Assembly: GCF_016918765.2 (NCBI RefSeq) | Contig: NZ_CP092104.1 | Span: 3,286,001 to 3,350,000 of the forward strand | Origin: Flagellatimonas centrodinii | GTDB lineage: Bacteria; Pseudomonadota; Gammaproteobacteria; Nevskiales; Nevskiaceae | DNA: 64,000 nucleotides | Direction of reading: 5' to 3' | Shown: piece by piece, positions 35,507-44,021 of the stretch | How the letters are laid out: each line of letters begins with the position of its first letter | How positions within the stretch are numbered: position 1 is the first letter of the stretch | Made by a program: the position numbers and the translations under genes | Notes under the pieces: generated by a model | Databases searched by the model: none | Told to the model about the DNA's origin: nothing | The model's input: only the letters and a program-made list of their open reading frames with translations

Positions 35507-37108
35507 ATGGGTGAGACCGATGTGCTGATTCTGGGCAGTGGCGCTGCGGGCCTGACCTGCGCCCTGCGCCTGGCCAAGGCCGGCGTGGCCGTCACGGTAG
35601 TCTCCAAGGGCCGTCTGGCCGGCGGCAGCACGCTGTGGGCCCAGGGCGGAATCTCCGCGGTCTTCGATGCCGACGATTCGACCGACCGCCATGTTGAAGA
35701 CACCCTGGTGGCCGGTGCCGGCCTCTGCGACGAGGCGGCGGTGCGCTTCACGGTCGAGCGCGGGCCAGCCTGCATCCGCTGGCTGCAGGATCAGGGCGTG
35801 GCCTTCACCCTGGACGACGAACACCCCGGCGGCGGCCTGCACCTGACCCGCGAGGGCGGGCACTCTCACCGGCGGGTGGTCCACGCCGCCGACGCCACCG
35901 GCCGTGCGGTCGAGACCACCCTGTCGTCCCTGGCCGCCGCCCACCCCAACATCCAGGTGCTCGAACATCACCTGGCGGTCGACCTGATTGTCGGGCCCGA
36001 GGGGCGGGCCCAGGGCGCCTACCTGCTCAACATCCTCAACCATGAGGTGAAGGCCCACGCCGCCCGCGCCGTGGTGCTGGCCACCGGGGGCGCCAACCAG
36101 GTCTATCTCTATTCCAGCAACCCGCACGGCGCCTCCGGCGACGGCATTGCCATGGCCTGGCGCGCCGGCTGCCGCGTGGCCAACATGGAATTCATGCAGT
36201 TCCATCCGACCACGCTGTTTCACGCCGACAACCGCAATTTCCTGATCAGCGAGGCATTGCGCGGTGAGGGCGCACAGCTGCGGCTGCCGGATGCCGCCAA
36301 TCAGGCCGGCGAACGCTTCATGCCGCGCTTTGACCCCCGCGGCGAGCTGGCACCGCGCGACGTGGTCGCCCGCGCCATCGACCACGAGATGAAGCGGCTG
36401 GGCCTGCGTTACGTGTTTCTCGACATCACCCATCAGCCGGCCGACTTCATCCGCCAGCACTTCCCCAGCATTTACCAGCGCTGCCTCAAACTGGGGATCG
36501 ACATCACCACCCAGCCGATCCCGGTGGTGCCGTCGGCACATTTCACCTGCGGCGGGGTGCTGACCGACCTGCGTGCGCGCACCGACGTCGACGGCCTCTA
36601 TGCCGTTGGCGAGGTGGCCTGCACCGGTCTCCACGGCGCCAACCGGCTGGCGTCCAACTCGCTGCTCGAATGCCTGGTGTTCGGCAAGGCGGCCGCCGAT
36701 GACCTGCTGCCGCGCCTGGCGGGCTGGTCGGCTCCCGGGCCCCTGCCCGTCTGGGACGAGAGCCAGGTCACGGATTCCGACGAGGACGTGGTGGTGAGCC
36801 ACAACTGGTTGGAGCTGCGCACCTTCATGTGGGACTACGTCGGCATCGTCCGCACCACCAAACGCCTGGAGCGGGCGCAGCATCGGATCGAGCTGCTGTC
36901 ACGCGAGATCACCGAGTACTACAGCCACCACACCGTCAGCCCCGATTTGCTGGAACTGCGCAATCTGGTGACGGTCGCCGACCTCATTGTCCGTTCGGCC
37001 CTGCAGCGTCACGAAAGCCGCGGTCTGCATCACACACTGGATTATCCGGGGAGCCTCAGCAACGCGCGCCCCTCGGTGTTGCCCGGGCGCAGCCGCGACG
37101 GCGGCTAG
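35507..37108 (+). CDS. nadB: L-aspartate oxidase
   Basis: A 533-residue FAD enzyme that oxidises L-aspartate to iminoaspartate, the first step of de novo NAD synthesis. The Rossmann motif [14 protein letters not shown] is at about residues 6-19. [25 protein letters not shown] and [20 protein letters not shown] are family-typical, and the C-terminal helical domain is complete. ATG 35507-35509 has AAGG at 35497-35500; a longer frame upstream lacks homology. It is divergent from rpoE. Its stop overlaps that of ygfX by 4 bases, both using the CTAG at 37105-37108. Confidence 0.97.
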   Translation: MGETDVLILGSGAAGLTCALRLAKAGVAVTVVSKGRLAGGSTLWAQGGISAVFDADDSTDRHVEDTLVAGAGLCDEAAVRFTVERGPACIRWLQDQGVAFTLDDEHPGGGLHLTREGGHSHRRVVHAADATGRAVETTLSSLAAAHPNIQVLEHHLAVDLIVGPEGRAQGAYLLNILNHEVKAHAARAVVLATGGANQVYLYSSNPHGASGDGIAMAWRAGCRVANMEFMQFHPTTLFHADNRNFLISEALRGEGAQLRLPDAANQAGERFMPRFDPRGELAPRDVVARAIDHEMKRLGLRYVFLDITHQPADFIRQHFPSIYQRCLKLGIDITTQPIPVVPSAHFTCGGVLTDLRARTDVDGLYAVGEVACTGLHGANRLASNSLLECLVFGKAAADDLLPRLAGWSAPGPLPVWDESQVTDSDEDVVVSHNWLELRTFMWDYVGIVRTTKRLERAQHRIELLSREITEYYSHHTVSPDLLELRNLVTVADLIVRSALQRHESRGLHHTLDYPGSLSNARPSVLPGRSRDGG

Positions 37109-37542
37109 CCCAGCATCGACAGCCGGGCCCGCAGCCGCCGCATGCCGTCGGCGCCGACCTCGTCACCCAGCAACAGCCGGCTGTAGCGTTTGCCATCGTC
37201 GACGCGCTGCCAGCGCAGCAGCAGCCACTGACCGTGGACGATGCTGTGATCAAGCAAGGTCACCGCCTGCGCGCTGCCGCCGACCCAGATGCGCCATTCG
37301 CCCTCGCTGTCCCAGACCACCCGACTGACCGCGCGACGACCCATACCGAGCGCCGGATGCTGCCGCAGCGCCACCCACGACAGCGCGATCAACCCGGCGA
37401 CCGCCACCATCGGCCAGCCGGTCGGCAGGCAGAACGGCAGCATCGCCGCTGGCAGGGCATGAACCCAGAGGGCCAGCTGCAGCGCCCGCCGCGAGGGCCG
37501 CAGCCGCAGATCAACGGTGGATGCGAAGTTCCCGGATGACAT
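37105..37542 (-). CDS. YgfX (CptA)-like inner-membrane protein
   Basis: A 145-residue protein with a basic N-terminus ([18 protein letters not shown]), two hydrophobic helices (about 20-37 and 42-58) and a C-terminal cytoplasmic beta region ([13 protein letters not shown] ... [15 protein letters not shown]) with [23 protein letters not shown] at the end. This layout, and a 32-base overlap with sdhE, match the YgfX/CptA family, described as the partner of YgfY/SdhE in enterobacteria. YgfX has been reported as a toxin acting on FtsZ/MreB; whether that applies here is unknown. ATG at 37540-37542. Confidence 0.72.
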   Translation of the reverse strand: MSSGNFASTVDLRLRPSRRALQLALWVHALPAAMLPFCLPTGWPMVAVAGLIALSWVALRQHPALGMGRRAVSRVVWDSEGEWRIWVGGSAQAVTLLDHSIVHGQWLLLRWQRVDDGKRYSRLLLGDEVGADGMRRLRARLSMLG

Positions 37543-37744
37543 CCTGGTAAACCTCCGGTACGTCGGCATAGCCCATGGCCCATGCCCAGATATCAGGGTC
37601 CTCTGCCTGATCCAGCAGCTGCTCGAAGGCTGCCCGCTCGGCCTCCGGTGCCGCCGGATAACGCTCGGCATGGTAGCGGCTCACCATCACGTCGAGCTCC
37701 TTCATGCCGCGTCGCAGCAACCATTTCAGACGTGCCTGATCCAT
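37511..37744 (-). CDS. sdhE: Succinate dehydrogenase flavinylation/assembly factor SdhE
   Basis: A 77-residue SdhE (SDHAF2 family) protein. The conserved R-G-x-x-E motif is in LLRRGMKELDVMV (residues 9-21), followed by FEQLLDQAEDPDIWAWAMG typical of the family. SdhE helps attach FAD covalently to SdhA. It lies 64 bases downstream of sdhB, behind a strong hairpin, and overlaps ygfX by 32 bases. Confidence 0.93.
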   Translation of the reverse strand: MDQARLKWLLRRGMKELDVMVSRYHAERYPAAPEAERAAFEQLLDQAEDPDIWAWAMGYADVPEVYQDVIRELRIHR

Positions 37745-37762
37745 CCACCCTCCAAACGCAGC

Positions 37763-37785
37763 GGGGCGGCCCCAAAGGCCGCCCC
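37763..37785 (-). terminator. Strong hairpin between sdhB and sdhE
   Basis: A 9-bp perfect GC stem (GGGGCGGCC / GGCCGCCCC) with a 5-base loop. The minus strand afterwards reads GCTGCGTTTGG, so there is only a weak T stretch. It may lower sdhE-ygfX expression relative to the structural genes rather than stop transcription fully. Confidence 0.5.
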
Positions 37786-37808
37786 GATCAACAACCGGGC
37801 CACCGTGC

Positions 37809-38594
37809 TCAGACGGTGCGTTCCACCATCATCTTCTTGACCTCGGCAATCGCCTTGGCCGGGTTCAGACCCTTTGGACAGGTCTTGGTGCAATTCATGA
37901 TGGTGTGACAACGATACAGTTTGAAGGGGTCTTCCAATGCATCCAGGCGTTCGCCGGTGGCTTCGTCGCGCGAATCCACCAGCCAGCGGTAGGCCTGCAT
38001 CAGGATCGCCGGTCCCAGGTAGCGATCGCCATTCCACCAGTAACTCGGGCAACTGGTGGAGCAGCAGGCGCAGAGGATGCATTCGTAGAGGCCATCGAGC
38101 TTGGCCCGCTCTTCTTCGCTCTGCAGCCGCTCACGGGTGGGCGACGCCGAATCGGTTTTCAGCCACGGCTCGATCGAGGCGAGCTGGGCGTAGAAGTGGG
38201 TCATGTCCGGCACCAGATCCTTGACCACCGGCATGTGCGGCAGCGGGTAGATGCTGACGTCCCCTTTGACTTCGTCGCAGGGCTTGATGCAGGCCAGGGT
38301 ATTGCCGCCGTCGATGTTCATCGCGCAGGAACCGCAAATGCCCTCGCGGCAGGACCGGCGGAAGGTCAGGCTGGCATCGGTCTCGTTTTTGATCTTGATC
38401 AGGGCGTCGAGCACCATCGGCCCGCAGCTGTCCATGTCGACGTCATAGGTGTCGACCCGCGGATTGGCGCCGGTGTCCGGGTCATAGCGGTAGATCTTGA
38501 AGGCGCGGACGTTCTTGGCGCCGGCCGGGGCCGGATAGTGCTTGCCGGCGGACTTGTCGATCTTCGAGTTCTGGGGAAGCGAAAACTGGGCCAT
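37809..38594 (-). CDS. sdhB: Succinate dehydrogenase iron-sulfur subunit
   Basis: A 261-residue electron-transfer subunit of complex II. The 2Fe-2S cluster cysteines are in [22 protein letters not shown]. The 4Fe-4S and 3Fe-4S cysteines are in [16 protein letters not shown] and [17 protein letters not shown]. It passes electrons from SdhA flavin to the SdhC/SdhD quinone site. ATG 38592-38594 follows a 103-base gap after sdhA that holds a large inverted repeat. It is slightly longer at the N-terminus than E. coli SdhB (about 238 residues). Confidence 0.97.
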   Translation of the reverse strand: MAQFSLPQNSKIDKSAGKHYPAPAGAKNVRAFKIYRYDPDTGANPRVDTYDVDMDSCGPMVLDALIKIKNETDASLTFRRSCREGICGSCAMNIDGGNTLACIKPCDEVKGDVSIYPLPHMPVVKDLVPDMTHFYAQLASIEPWLKTDSASPTRERLQSEEERAKLDGLYECILCACCSTSCPSYWWNGDRYLGPAILMQAYRWLVDSRDEATGERLDALEDPFKLYRCHTIMNCTKTCPKGLNPAKAIAEVKKMMVERTV

Positions 38595-38613
38595 GGTTGC
38601 TTACTCCGTAAGC

Positions 38614-38684
38614 GGGAATCGTGAATGGGGAATCGGAAATCGTGAGGCGCGGGGGCTGCTGTCGATTCCCCATTCTCGATTCCC
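38614..38684. repeat. 22-base inverted repeat (GGGAATCG type) in the sdhA-sdhB spacer
   Basis: The left arm at 38614-38635 and the right arm at 38663-38684 are complementary at 21 of 22 positions, with 27 bases between. Each arm has GGGAATCG and GGGGAATCG units (or complements), and a further GATTCCC follows at 38685-38691. Repeats built from GGGAATCG/CGATTCCC units are common between genes in Xanthomonadales. In the sdh mRNA this would form a long stem exactly between sdhA and sdhB. It resembles a dispersed REP- or MITE-like element; no second copy was seen in the window. Confidence 0.85.
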
Positions 38685-38697
38685 GATTCCCGGCTGT

Positions 38698-40491
38698 TCA
38701 ATACTTGCGTGCGACAGGCGGAATGTGGTCGACGTCGGCATCCATCGGCTGCAGATGCACCGGACGGAAATCGAGCTTCACCTCGGTGTCGGCGACACGC
38801 CAGGCGACGGTGTGCTTCATCCAGTTCTGGTCGTCCCGGTCCTTGATGTCGTCACGGGCGTGGGCACCGCGGGATTCCTTGCGGTTCTCGGCGCCGACCA
38901 CGGTGACCAGCGCCTGCCCGAGCAGGTTGTCCAGCTCGAGGGTTTCGATCAGGTCGGAATTCCAGATCAGCGACCGGTCGCTCACCTTGAGGTCGGTGTT
39001 GAAGCCCCCGATCAGGGCCTTCAGCTTGTCGATGCCCTCCTGCATCAGCGGTCCGTCACGGAACACCGCGCAGTGCTTCTGCATCGCCTTCTGCATGTCC
39101 AGCCGCAGCGATGCGGTGGTGGTCCCGCCGGAGGAATTGCGCAGCTTGTCGAGGCGGGCCAGCGAGGCATCTTCAGAACGTCCGGACAGCTTCTTGTGCG
39201 GCTGTCCGGCCTTGACGATCTGCGCGGTACGGATGGCCGCGGCGCGACCGAACACCACCAGGTCCAGCAGCGAGTTCGAACCCAGACGGTTGGCACCATG
39301 CACGGACACGCAGGCCGCCTCGCCCACCGCCATCAGGCCCGGGACCACGCTGTCGGGGTCGCCGTCCTTGAGGGTCACCACCTCGCCGGTGTAGAGGGCT
39401 GGAATGCCCCCCATGTTGTAGTGCACCGTCGGTACCACCGGGATCGGCGCCTTGGTGGCATCGACACCGGCAAAGATTCGGGCCGATTCGGTAATGCCCG
39501 GGAGCCGCTTGTGCAACACCTCCGGCCCCAGGTGCTCCAGATGAAGGTGAATGTGGTCGGCTTCCTCCCCGACCCCCCGACCTTCGCGAATCTCGGTGGC
39601 CATCGACCGGCTCACCATGTCCCGCGGCGCCAGGTCCTTCACGCTCGGCGCGTAGCGTTCCATGAAACGCTCGCCCTTGGCGTTGGTGAGATAGCCACCC
39701 TCACCCCGCGCACCTTCAGTGATCAGACAGCCTGCGCCGTAGATGCCGGTGGGGTGAAACTGGACGAACTCCATGTCCTGCAGCGGCAAGCCGGCGCGCT
39801 GCACCATGGCGTTGCCGTCACCCGTGCAGGTGTGGGCGGAGGTTGCCGAGAAATAGGCCCGACCATAGCCGCCGGTGGCGAGAATCGTCATGTGGCTGCG
39901 GAAGCGGTGAATCTTGCCGGTCGCCATCTCCAGCGCCAGCACCCCACAACACTGCCCGTCGTCGTCCATCAGCAGGTCGAGCGCGAAGAACTCGATATAG
40001 AACTGCGCTTTGCACTTGAGGCTCTGTTGATAGAGCGTGTGCAGCATCGCGTGACCGGTACGATCCGCCGCAGCGCAGGTGCGCTGGGCCGGCGGGCCCT
40101 TGCCGAACTCGGTGGTCATGCCCCCGAACGGACGCTGGTAAATGGTGCCATCCGGCGTCCGCGAAAACGGCACGCCATAGTGCTCCAGCTCGATCACGGC
40201 GGGAATCGCCTCGCGCGTCATGTACTGGATAGCGTCCTGGTCGCCGAGCCAGTCCGAGCCTTTCACCGTGTCATAAAAGTGCCAGCGCCAGTCGTCGCGA
40301 CCCATGTTGGCCAGCGCCGCCGAAATGCCGCCCTGGGCCGCCACGGTGTGCGACCGGGTCGGGAACACCTTGGTGATGTTGGCAGTCTTCAGACCGGACT
40401 CGGCAAGCCCGAGCGTGGCACGCAGACCGGATCCACCGGCGCCCACCACCACCGCGTCATATTCGTGATGAACAATCTCGTATGCAGACAT
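38698..40491 (-). CDS. sdhA: Succinate dehydrogenase flavoprotein subunit
   Basis: A 597-residue flavoprotein that oxidises succinate to fumarate on the cytoplasmic side of the inner membrane. It shows the FAD fold [15 protein letters not shown], the histidine for covalent FAD in [37 protein letters not shown] and the C-terminal [21 protein letters not shown] 40489-40491 is preferred over a GTG four codons upstream. It is third of the sdhCDAB genes, 60 bases after sdhD. Confidence 0.98.
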   Translation of the reverse strand: MSAYEIVHHEYDAVVVGAGGSGLRATLGLAESGLKTANITKVFPTRSHTVAAQGGISAALANMGRDDWRWHFYDTVKGSDWLGDQDAIQYMTREAIPAVIELEHYGVPFSRTPDGTIYQRPFGGMTTEFGKGPPAQRTCAAADRTGHAMLHTLYQQSLKCKAQFYIEFFALDLLMDDDGQCCGVLALEMATGKIHRFRSHMTILATGGYGRAYFSATSAHTCTGDGNAMVQRAGLPLQDMEFVQFHPTGIYGAGCLITEGARGEGGYLTNAKGERFMERYAPSVKDLAPRDMVSRSMATEIREGRGVGEEADHIHLHLEHLGPEVLHKRLPGITESARIFAGVDATKAPIPVVPTVHYNMGGIPALYTGEVVTLKDGDPDSVVPGLMAVGEAACVSVHGANRLGSNSLLDLVVFGRAAAIRTAQIVKAGQPHKKLSGRSEDASLARLDKLRNSSGGTTTASLRLDMQKAMQKHCAVFRDGPLMQEGIDKLKALIGGFNTDLKVSDRSLIWNSDLIETLELDNLLGQALVTVVGAENRKESRGAHARDDIKDRDDQNWMKHTVAWRVADTEVKLDFRPVHLQPMDADVDHIPPVARKY

Positions 40492-40551
40492 CGACTCAAA
40501 CACTCCGTTGAACGGGGTCGGACGCGGGGCGCGCCCGGCGGGGTGACGACC

Positions 40552-40923
40552 TCAGGCCAGCGCGACCTTGAGTACCGCAAAGATACTGGCGGCGGCGACA
40601 ATCACGTGCAGGAACTTGGACAGCATCAGGGCGACGATGCGCCCACGATGGATGTAATCCTCGATCACCACCTGGATGCCCAACGCCGAGTGGTACAGGG
40701 TGACGGCGAGGAACAGGATCAGGGTGACCGCCACGCTCGGGTCCGACACCCAGTGCCGGACCACGGCGAAATCATTGCCGGCGAACCGCGCCACCGAGAA
40801 CACGAACCACAGTGCCAAAGGCACCAGGGCAACCGCGCTGACGCGCTGCACCCAGAAGTGATGAACGCCTTCCTTGGCCGAGCCAAGGCCACGGGCGCGA
40901 GACAACGGAGAACGCAGACTCAT
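40552..40923 (-). CDS. sdhD: Succinate dehydrogenase membrane anchor subunit SdhD
   Basis: A 123-residue membrane anchor with three helices (about 30-48, 57-78 and 98-118). The family stretches GVHHFWVQRVSAVAL and LYHSALGIQVVIEDYIH are present; the latter holds the haem-side histidine and the conserved aspartate-tyrosine. It binds ubiquinone and haem b with SdhC. It starts 9 bases downstream of sdhC. Confidence 0.94.
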   Translation of the reverse strand: MSLRSPLSRARGLGSAKEGVHHFWVQRVSAVALVPLALWFVFSVARFAGNDFAVVRHWVSDPSVAVTLILFLAVTLYHSALGIQVVIEDYIHRGRIVALMLSKFLHVIVAAASIFAVLKVALA

Positions 40924-40932
40924 GTCGACCTC

Positions 40933-41337
40933 CTAGGCCAGCAGGGCCAGCGCCCACACGGCGCCGGTCAGCAACAACGACACCACCACGCTGATGTAGC
41001 CGGAGGCATAAGCCGACGACAACTCAAGCGCATACCCGGCATCCCACACCAGATGACGGATCCCGTTGCACAGGTGATACATCAGCGCCCAGGTCCAGCC
41101 GAACAGCAGAAACTGTCCATACCAGGCGTTCATGTGCGCGGCGAACGCGGTGTAGGCCTCCGGCCCGCTGGCCAGGGCAATCAGCCAGCCAGCCACCAAC
41201 AAGGTGCCGAGGCTGAGACCGATACCGGTAATGCGATGGATAAAGGACAACACCGAGGTCAGCTGAAAGCGGTAGTACTGCCCCAGCATGAAAGGGGACA
41301 GTGGCCGCGCAGGCACTTGCGGTTTGGAGGCGCTCAT
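40933..41337 (-). CDS. sdhC: Succinate dehydrogenase cytochrome b556 subunit SdhC
   Basis: A 134-residue anchor subunit with three membrane helices (about 35-57, 68-95 and 110-132). Family motifs are SFIHRITGIGLSLG, which contributes the quinone site serine and arginine, and YHLCNGIRHLVWDAG with the haem-ligand histidine. ATG 41335-41337. It follows the DUF1674 gene after 60 bases and precedes sdhD by 9. Confidence 0.96.
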   Translation of the reverse strand: MSASKPQVPARPLSPFMLGQYYRFQLTSVLSFIHRITGIGLSLGTLLVAGWLIALASGPEAYTAFAAHMNAWYGQFLLFGWTWALMYHLCNGIRHLVWDAGYALELSSAYASGYISVVVSLLLTGAVWALALLA

Positions 41338-41397
41338 TCCGGCTCCCGGAGGGACGTGAAAGGGGGGCGGCTGGCGCTTCAGGCCGGCCGCGGAGGT

Positions 41398-41604
41398 TCA
41401 AAAGTCAATGCACCGGCCGTTCTTTTCCCAATCGCCATAGCGGGTCGGGTCCAAGCCGTTCTGACGCCCCCCGATCTCACGTACGGCAGGCGCTTCGCGC
41501 CTCGGCAGTGCAGACAGGGGCAAGGCCTCGGGCACCGATGGCCGAGACTCGGCGTTGTCGGGCGCGGGGGATGAAATGTCAGAATCGGTGCTCACAGCCT
41601 GCAT
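41398..41604 (-). CDS. SDHAF4-like (DUF1674) succinate dehydrogenase assembly factor
   Basis: A 68-residue protein whose last 25 residues (EIGGRQNGLDPTRYGDWEKNGRCIDF region) are the DUF1674 / SDHAF4 signature; the rest is a disordered, proline-rich leader. In mitochondria SDHAF4 binds flavinylated SdhA and protects it until SdhB joins. The gene heads the sdh operon, 60 bases before sdhC, so a role in SdhA maturation is likely. ATG 41602-41604 is chosen over an upstream TTG; the Shine-Dalgarno (AGGAG) is rather far at 12 bases. The ORF is divergent from ygfZ with 38 bases between. Confidence 0.87.
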   Translation of the reverse strand: MQAVSTDSDISSPAPDNAESRPSVPEALPLSALPRREAPAVREIGGRQNGLDPTRYGDWEKNGRCIDF

Positions 41605-41642
41605 AGTGTGACAAATCTCCTGAAGTCCTGGCAATCAAACGT

Positions 41643-42554
41643 ATGAAAGACCTCTACCTCGGCGCCCTTCCCGACCTCGCCCTGACCCGCGTGCGCGGCG
41701 CCGACGCGCGCACCCTGCTGCAGGGACAGCTGTGTGGCGACGTGCAAACCGTCGACGCCGAGCACAGCCTGTTCACCGCACTCAACAGTCCGCGGGGCCG
41801 CATGCTCGCCACACTGCATGTGTTGCCGGCCGACGACGGTTTTTGGCTTGAGGTCAACGCCGACATGATGGCCGCAACCGTCCAGCGGCTGCGGATGTTC
41901 GTCTTGCGCTCGGACGTCCAGTTCGAACCCGTGGCGCCGGCCACCGGCCTCCGTGGCCTGATGGGCGAGGCGGCGCCCGACTGGCTCACCCAGCGCAACT
42001 GGCCGGTACCTGCCGCCGCCTTCATGGTGACCCATGGCGACGGCATCACCATCGCCCGACGTCCCGGTCGGGTGCCACGCTTCACCCTGGTGGGCGACGC
42101 CGAGACCCTCGACAGCCTGCCCGCGATCGCCGCCGATCAGCTGACGGACGCCTGGCATGCAGCGGACATCGAGGCGGGCGTGCCCACCGTCTACCCGGCG
42201 ACCCGCGACGAGTTCATTCCGCAAATGGCCGGCCTCGACCGATTTGGCGGCATCAGCTTCACCAAGGGCTGCTACACCGGCCAGGAGGTGATCGCCCGCC
42301 TCCATTACCTCGGCCAGGCCAAGCGATCGCTCTACCGGGCGCGCACCACCGGCACCGCCGCAGCCGGCGACCGGGTCCTTCGCACCGAAGGTGACAGCGC
42401 CGTCGGCGAGGTGGTCGATGCCCGCCACGATGGTGATGCCTGGCAGGTCCTGACCGTAATCCAGGATGCGGCGGCAGGCGACAGCCTGCACCTCAACAAC
42501 GCGTCACTTTTTGATCTCCAGCCGGTTTCCGGGCAGTCTGCAGGCTCCGATTGA
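41643..42554 (+). CDS. ygfZ: Folate-binding iron-sulfur cluster assembly protein YgfZ
   Basis: A 303-residue GcvT-fold protein. The diagnostic motif is KGCYTGQEVIAR near residue 212, which carries the conserved cysteine. YgfZ uses tetrahydrofolate and helps maturation or repair of some iron-sulfur proteins, including MiaB; the human homologue IBA57 supports 4Fe-4S assembly needed for complex II. Its place divergent from the sdh operon therefore makes sense. ATG 41643-41645; no strong Shine-Dalgarno is seen. Confidence 0.93.
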   Translation: MKDLYLGALPDLALTRVRGADARTLLQGQLCGDVQTVDAEHSLFTALNSPRGRMLATLHVLPADDGFWLEVNADMMAATVQRLRMFVLRSDVQFEPVAPATGLRGLMGEAAPDWLTQRNWPVPAAAFMVTHGDGITIARRPGRVPRFTLVGDAETLDSLPAIAADQLTDAWHAADIEAGVPTVYPATRDEFIPQMAGLDRFGGISFTKGCYTGQEVIARLHYLGQAKRSLYRARTTGTAAAGDRVLRTEGDSAVGEVVDARHDGDAWQVLTVIQDAAAGDSLHLNNASLFDLQPVSGQSAGSD

Positions 42555-42581
42555 GCGCGGCACCGCCGTAAGGAATCCGTC

Positions 42582-44021
42582 ATGAACCCGTTGCGTGCCG
42601 CCCTACTGCTGGCCTGCCTCTTCGCCACCCTTCCGGCGGCCGCCAGTCAGGACACCCGTCAGCTCGACGCGATCCCGATGGTGGCCACCGATGCCGCATC
42701 GGTAAGCGCGGCGGTCGCGATTGCCCGTGACATTCCACGTCGATTCGCGGTGCCCCAGCCCCTGACCCTGGACGTCGCCGATGGCGCCTGGACCACCGAC
42801 GGCGACCACGCGGTGTGGCAACTGCGACTGTTCTCCGCCGACGCCCGGCAGCTCGCGGTGGCGGTCAGCGACATCCGGTTGCCCGACGGCGGCCGCCTGA
42901 GCTGGCAACCAATCGACGGCGGCACCCCCGGGCATGACTTCCCCGACCACGCTGACGGCCTGTGGTGGTCACCCTTCGTGCCGGGCGCCTGGGGGCTGTT
43001 GACGGCAACCCTGCCGGTCGCCGGGCGTGACACCTTCGCACTCACCGTGACTACGGTCTTCCACGCCTTTGTCGGCGAGGGTGCGTCGATGGCCAAGGCC
43101 GCCGGCAGCTGCAACGTCGACGTCGCATGCCCGCAGGCCAATGCCTGGCGCTTGCAACAGGCCGCCACGGTTCGGCTCACCATCGCCAACACCGCCCTGT
43201 GCAGCGGCACCCTGGTCAGCAACACCGCCAACAACGGACGCCCGCTGATCCTCACCGCCAATCACTGCGGGATTACGGCCGGCAACGCGCGATCGACCAC
43301 CGCATTGTTCAACTTTGAGCGCGACACCTGTGGCAGTGGCGTCGGCCGGCTGTCGGACACGGTCGAAGGCGCCGACCTGGTCGGCACCGCCGTTGAAGCC
43401 GACACCGCACTGATCGTGCTGCGGTCACGGCCACCGGCGGCCTTTGGCGCCCGCTACAGCGGCTGGAACGCCCGCCCGACATCCCAGGGGGCCCCGCAGA
43501 GTGGTGCCGCCCTTCACCACCCCGACGGCGACGTCAAGAAGATCAGCCTCTATGGCACCCCGGCACGGGCGGTCGACAATGTCCAGATCGGCGGGCTCCT
43601 CGGCGGCTTCCAAAGCGATGCCTGGGGGGTCCGCTGGACCCAGGGCACCACCGAGCAGGGCTCCTCCGGCGGCGGGCTGTTCGACCAGAGCGGACTGCTG
43701 GTCGGCGTTCTCTCGGGCGGCACCGCCAGTTGCAGCAATCTGGATGGCGAAGACTACTTCGGTCGTCTGGAGCGCGCCTTCAGCACCAGCAGCGCCATCG
43801 CCAACGCACTCGACCCGGTCGGCAATGGCACTGCCCGCCTGTCGTCCACCAGCAACGACGGCGGCCTGCCCGCCCTCAGCGATGGCGGTGGGGGCGGCGG
43901 CGGGCTCAGCCTGCTGGCAGGACTGGCGGCCGGTCTGTGGTGGCGCCGGCGGCGCGCAGTCGCTGCAACAACGGCAACGTCAGCAACAGCAAGAGTGCCG
44001 CGCCGAGCCCGATCCACATGA
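42582..44021 (+). CDS. Secreted lysyl-endopeptidase-like serine protease with GlyGly-CTERM-like tail
   Basis: A 479-residue exported protease. It has a signal peptide (residues 1-21, RAALLLACLFATLPAAAS), a propeptide to about 170, then a chymotrypsin-fold domain with cysteine pairs (SCNVDVACP). The triad is His228 (LTANHCG), Asp274 (EADTALIVL) and Ser362 (GSSGGGLF). The pattern recalls Lysobacter/Achromobacter lysyl endopeptidases. Near the C-terminus a poly-glycine stretch, hydrophobic helix (LSLLAGLAAGLWW) and RRRR match a GlyGly-CTERM signal, processed by rhombosortase and linked with type II secretion. About 21 further residues follow, which is unusual. The last 116 bases overlap the convergent POT gene. 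AAGGA precedes the ATG. Confidence 0.88.
   Translation: MNPLRAALLLACLFATLPAAASQDTRQLDAIPMVATDAASVSAAVAIARDIPRRFAVPQPLTLDVADGAWTTDGDHAVWQLRLFSADARQLAVAVSDIRLPDGGRLSWQPIDGGTPGHDFPDHADGLWWSPFVPGAWGLLTATLPVAGRDTFALTVTTVFHAFVGEGASMAKAAGSCNVDVACPQANAWRLQQAATVRLTIANTALCSGTLVSNTANNGRPLILTANHCGITAGNARSTTALFNFERDTCGSGVGRLSDTVEGADLVGTAVEADTALIVLRSRPPAAFGARYSGWNARPTSQGAPQSGAALHHPDGDVKKISLYGTPARAVDNVQIGGLLGGFQSDAWGVRWTQGTTEQGSSGGGLFDQSGLLVGVLSGGTASCSNLDGEDYFGRLERAFSTSSAIANALDPVGNGTARLSSTSNDGGLPALSDGGGGGGGLSLLAGLAAGLWWRRRRAVAATTATSATARVPRRARST

Noticed and set aside
38614-38691. CRISPR-like array in the sdhA-sdhB spacer
   Set aside because: The units are inverted, too close and without spacers; no cas genes are present.
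38542-41574. 1010-codon open frame on the plus strand opposite sdhB start, sdhA, sdhD and sdhC
   Set aside because: It is antisense to four certain genes, has no homologous motif, and long antisense frames are expected at this GC content.
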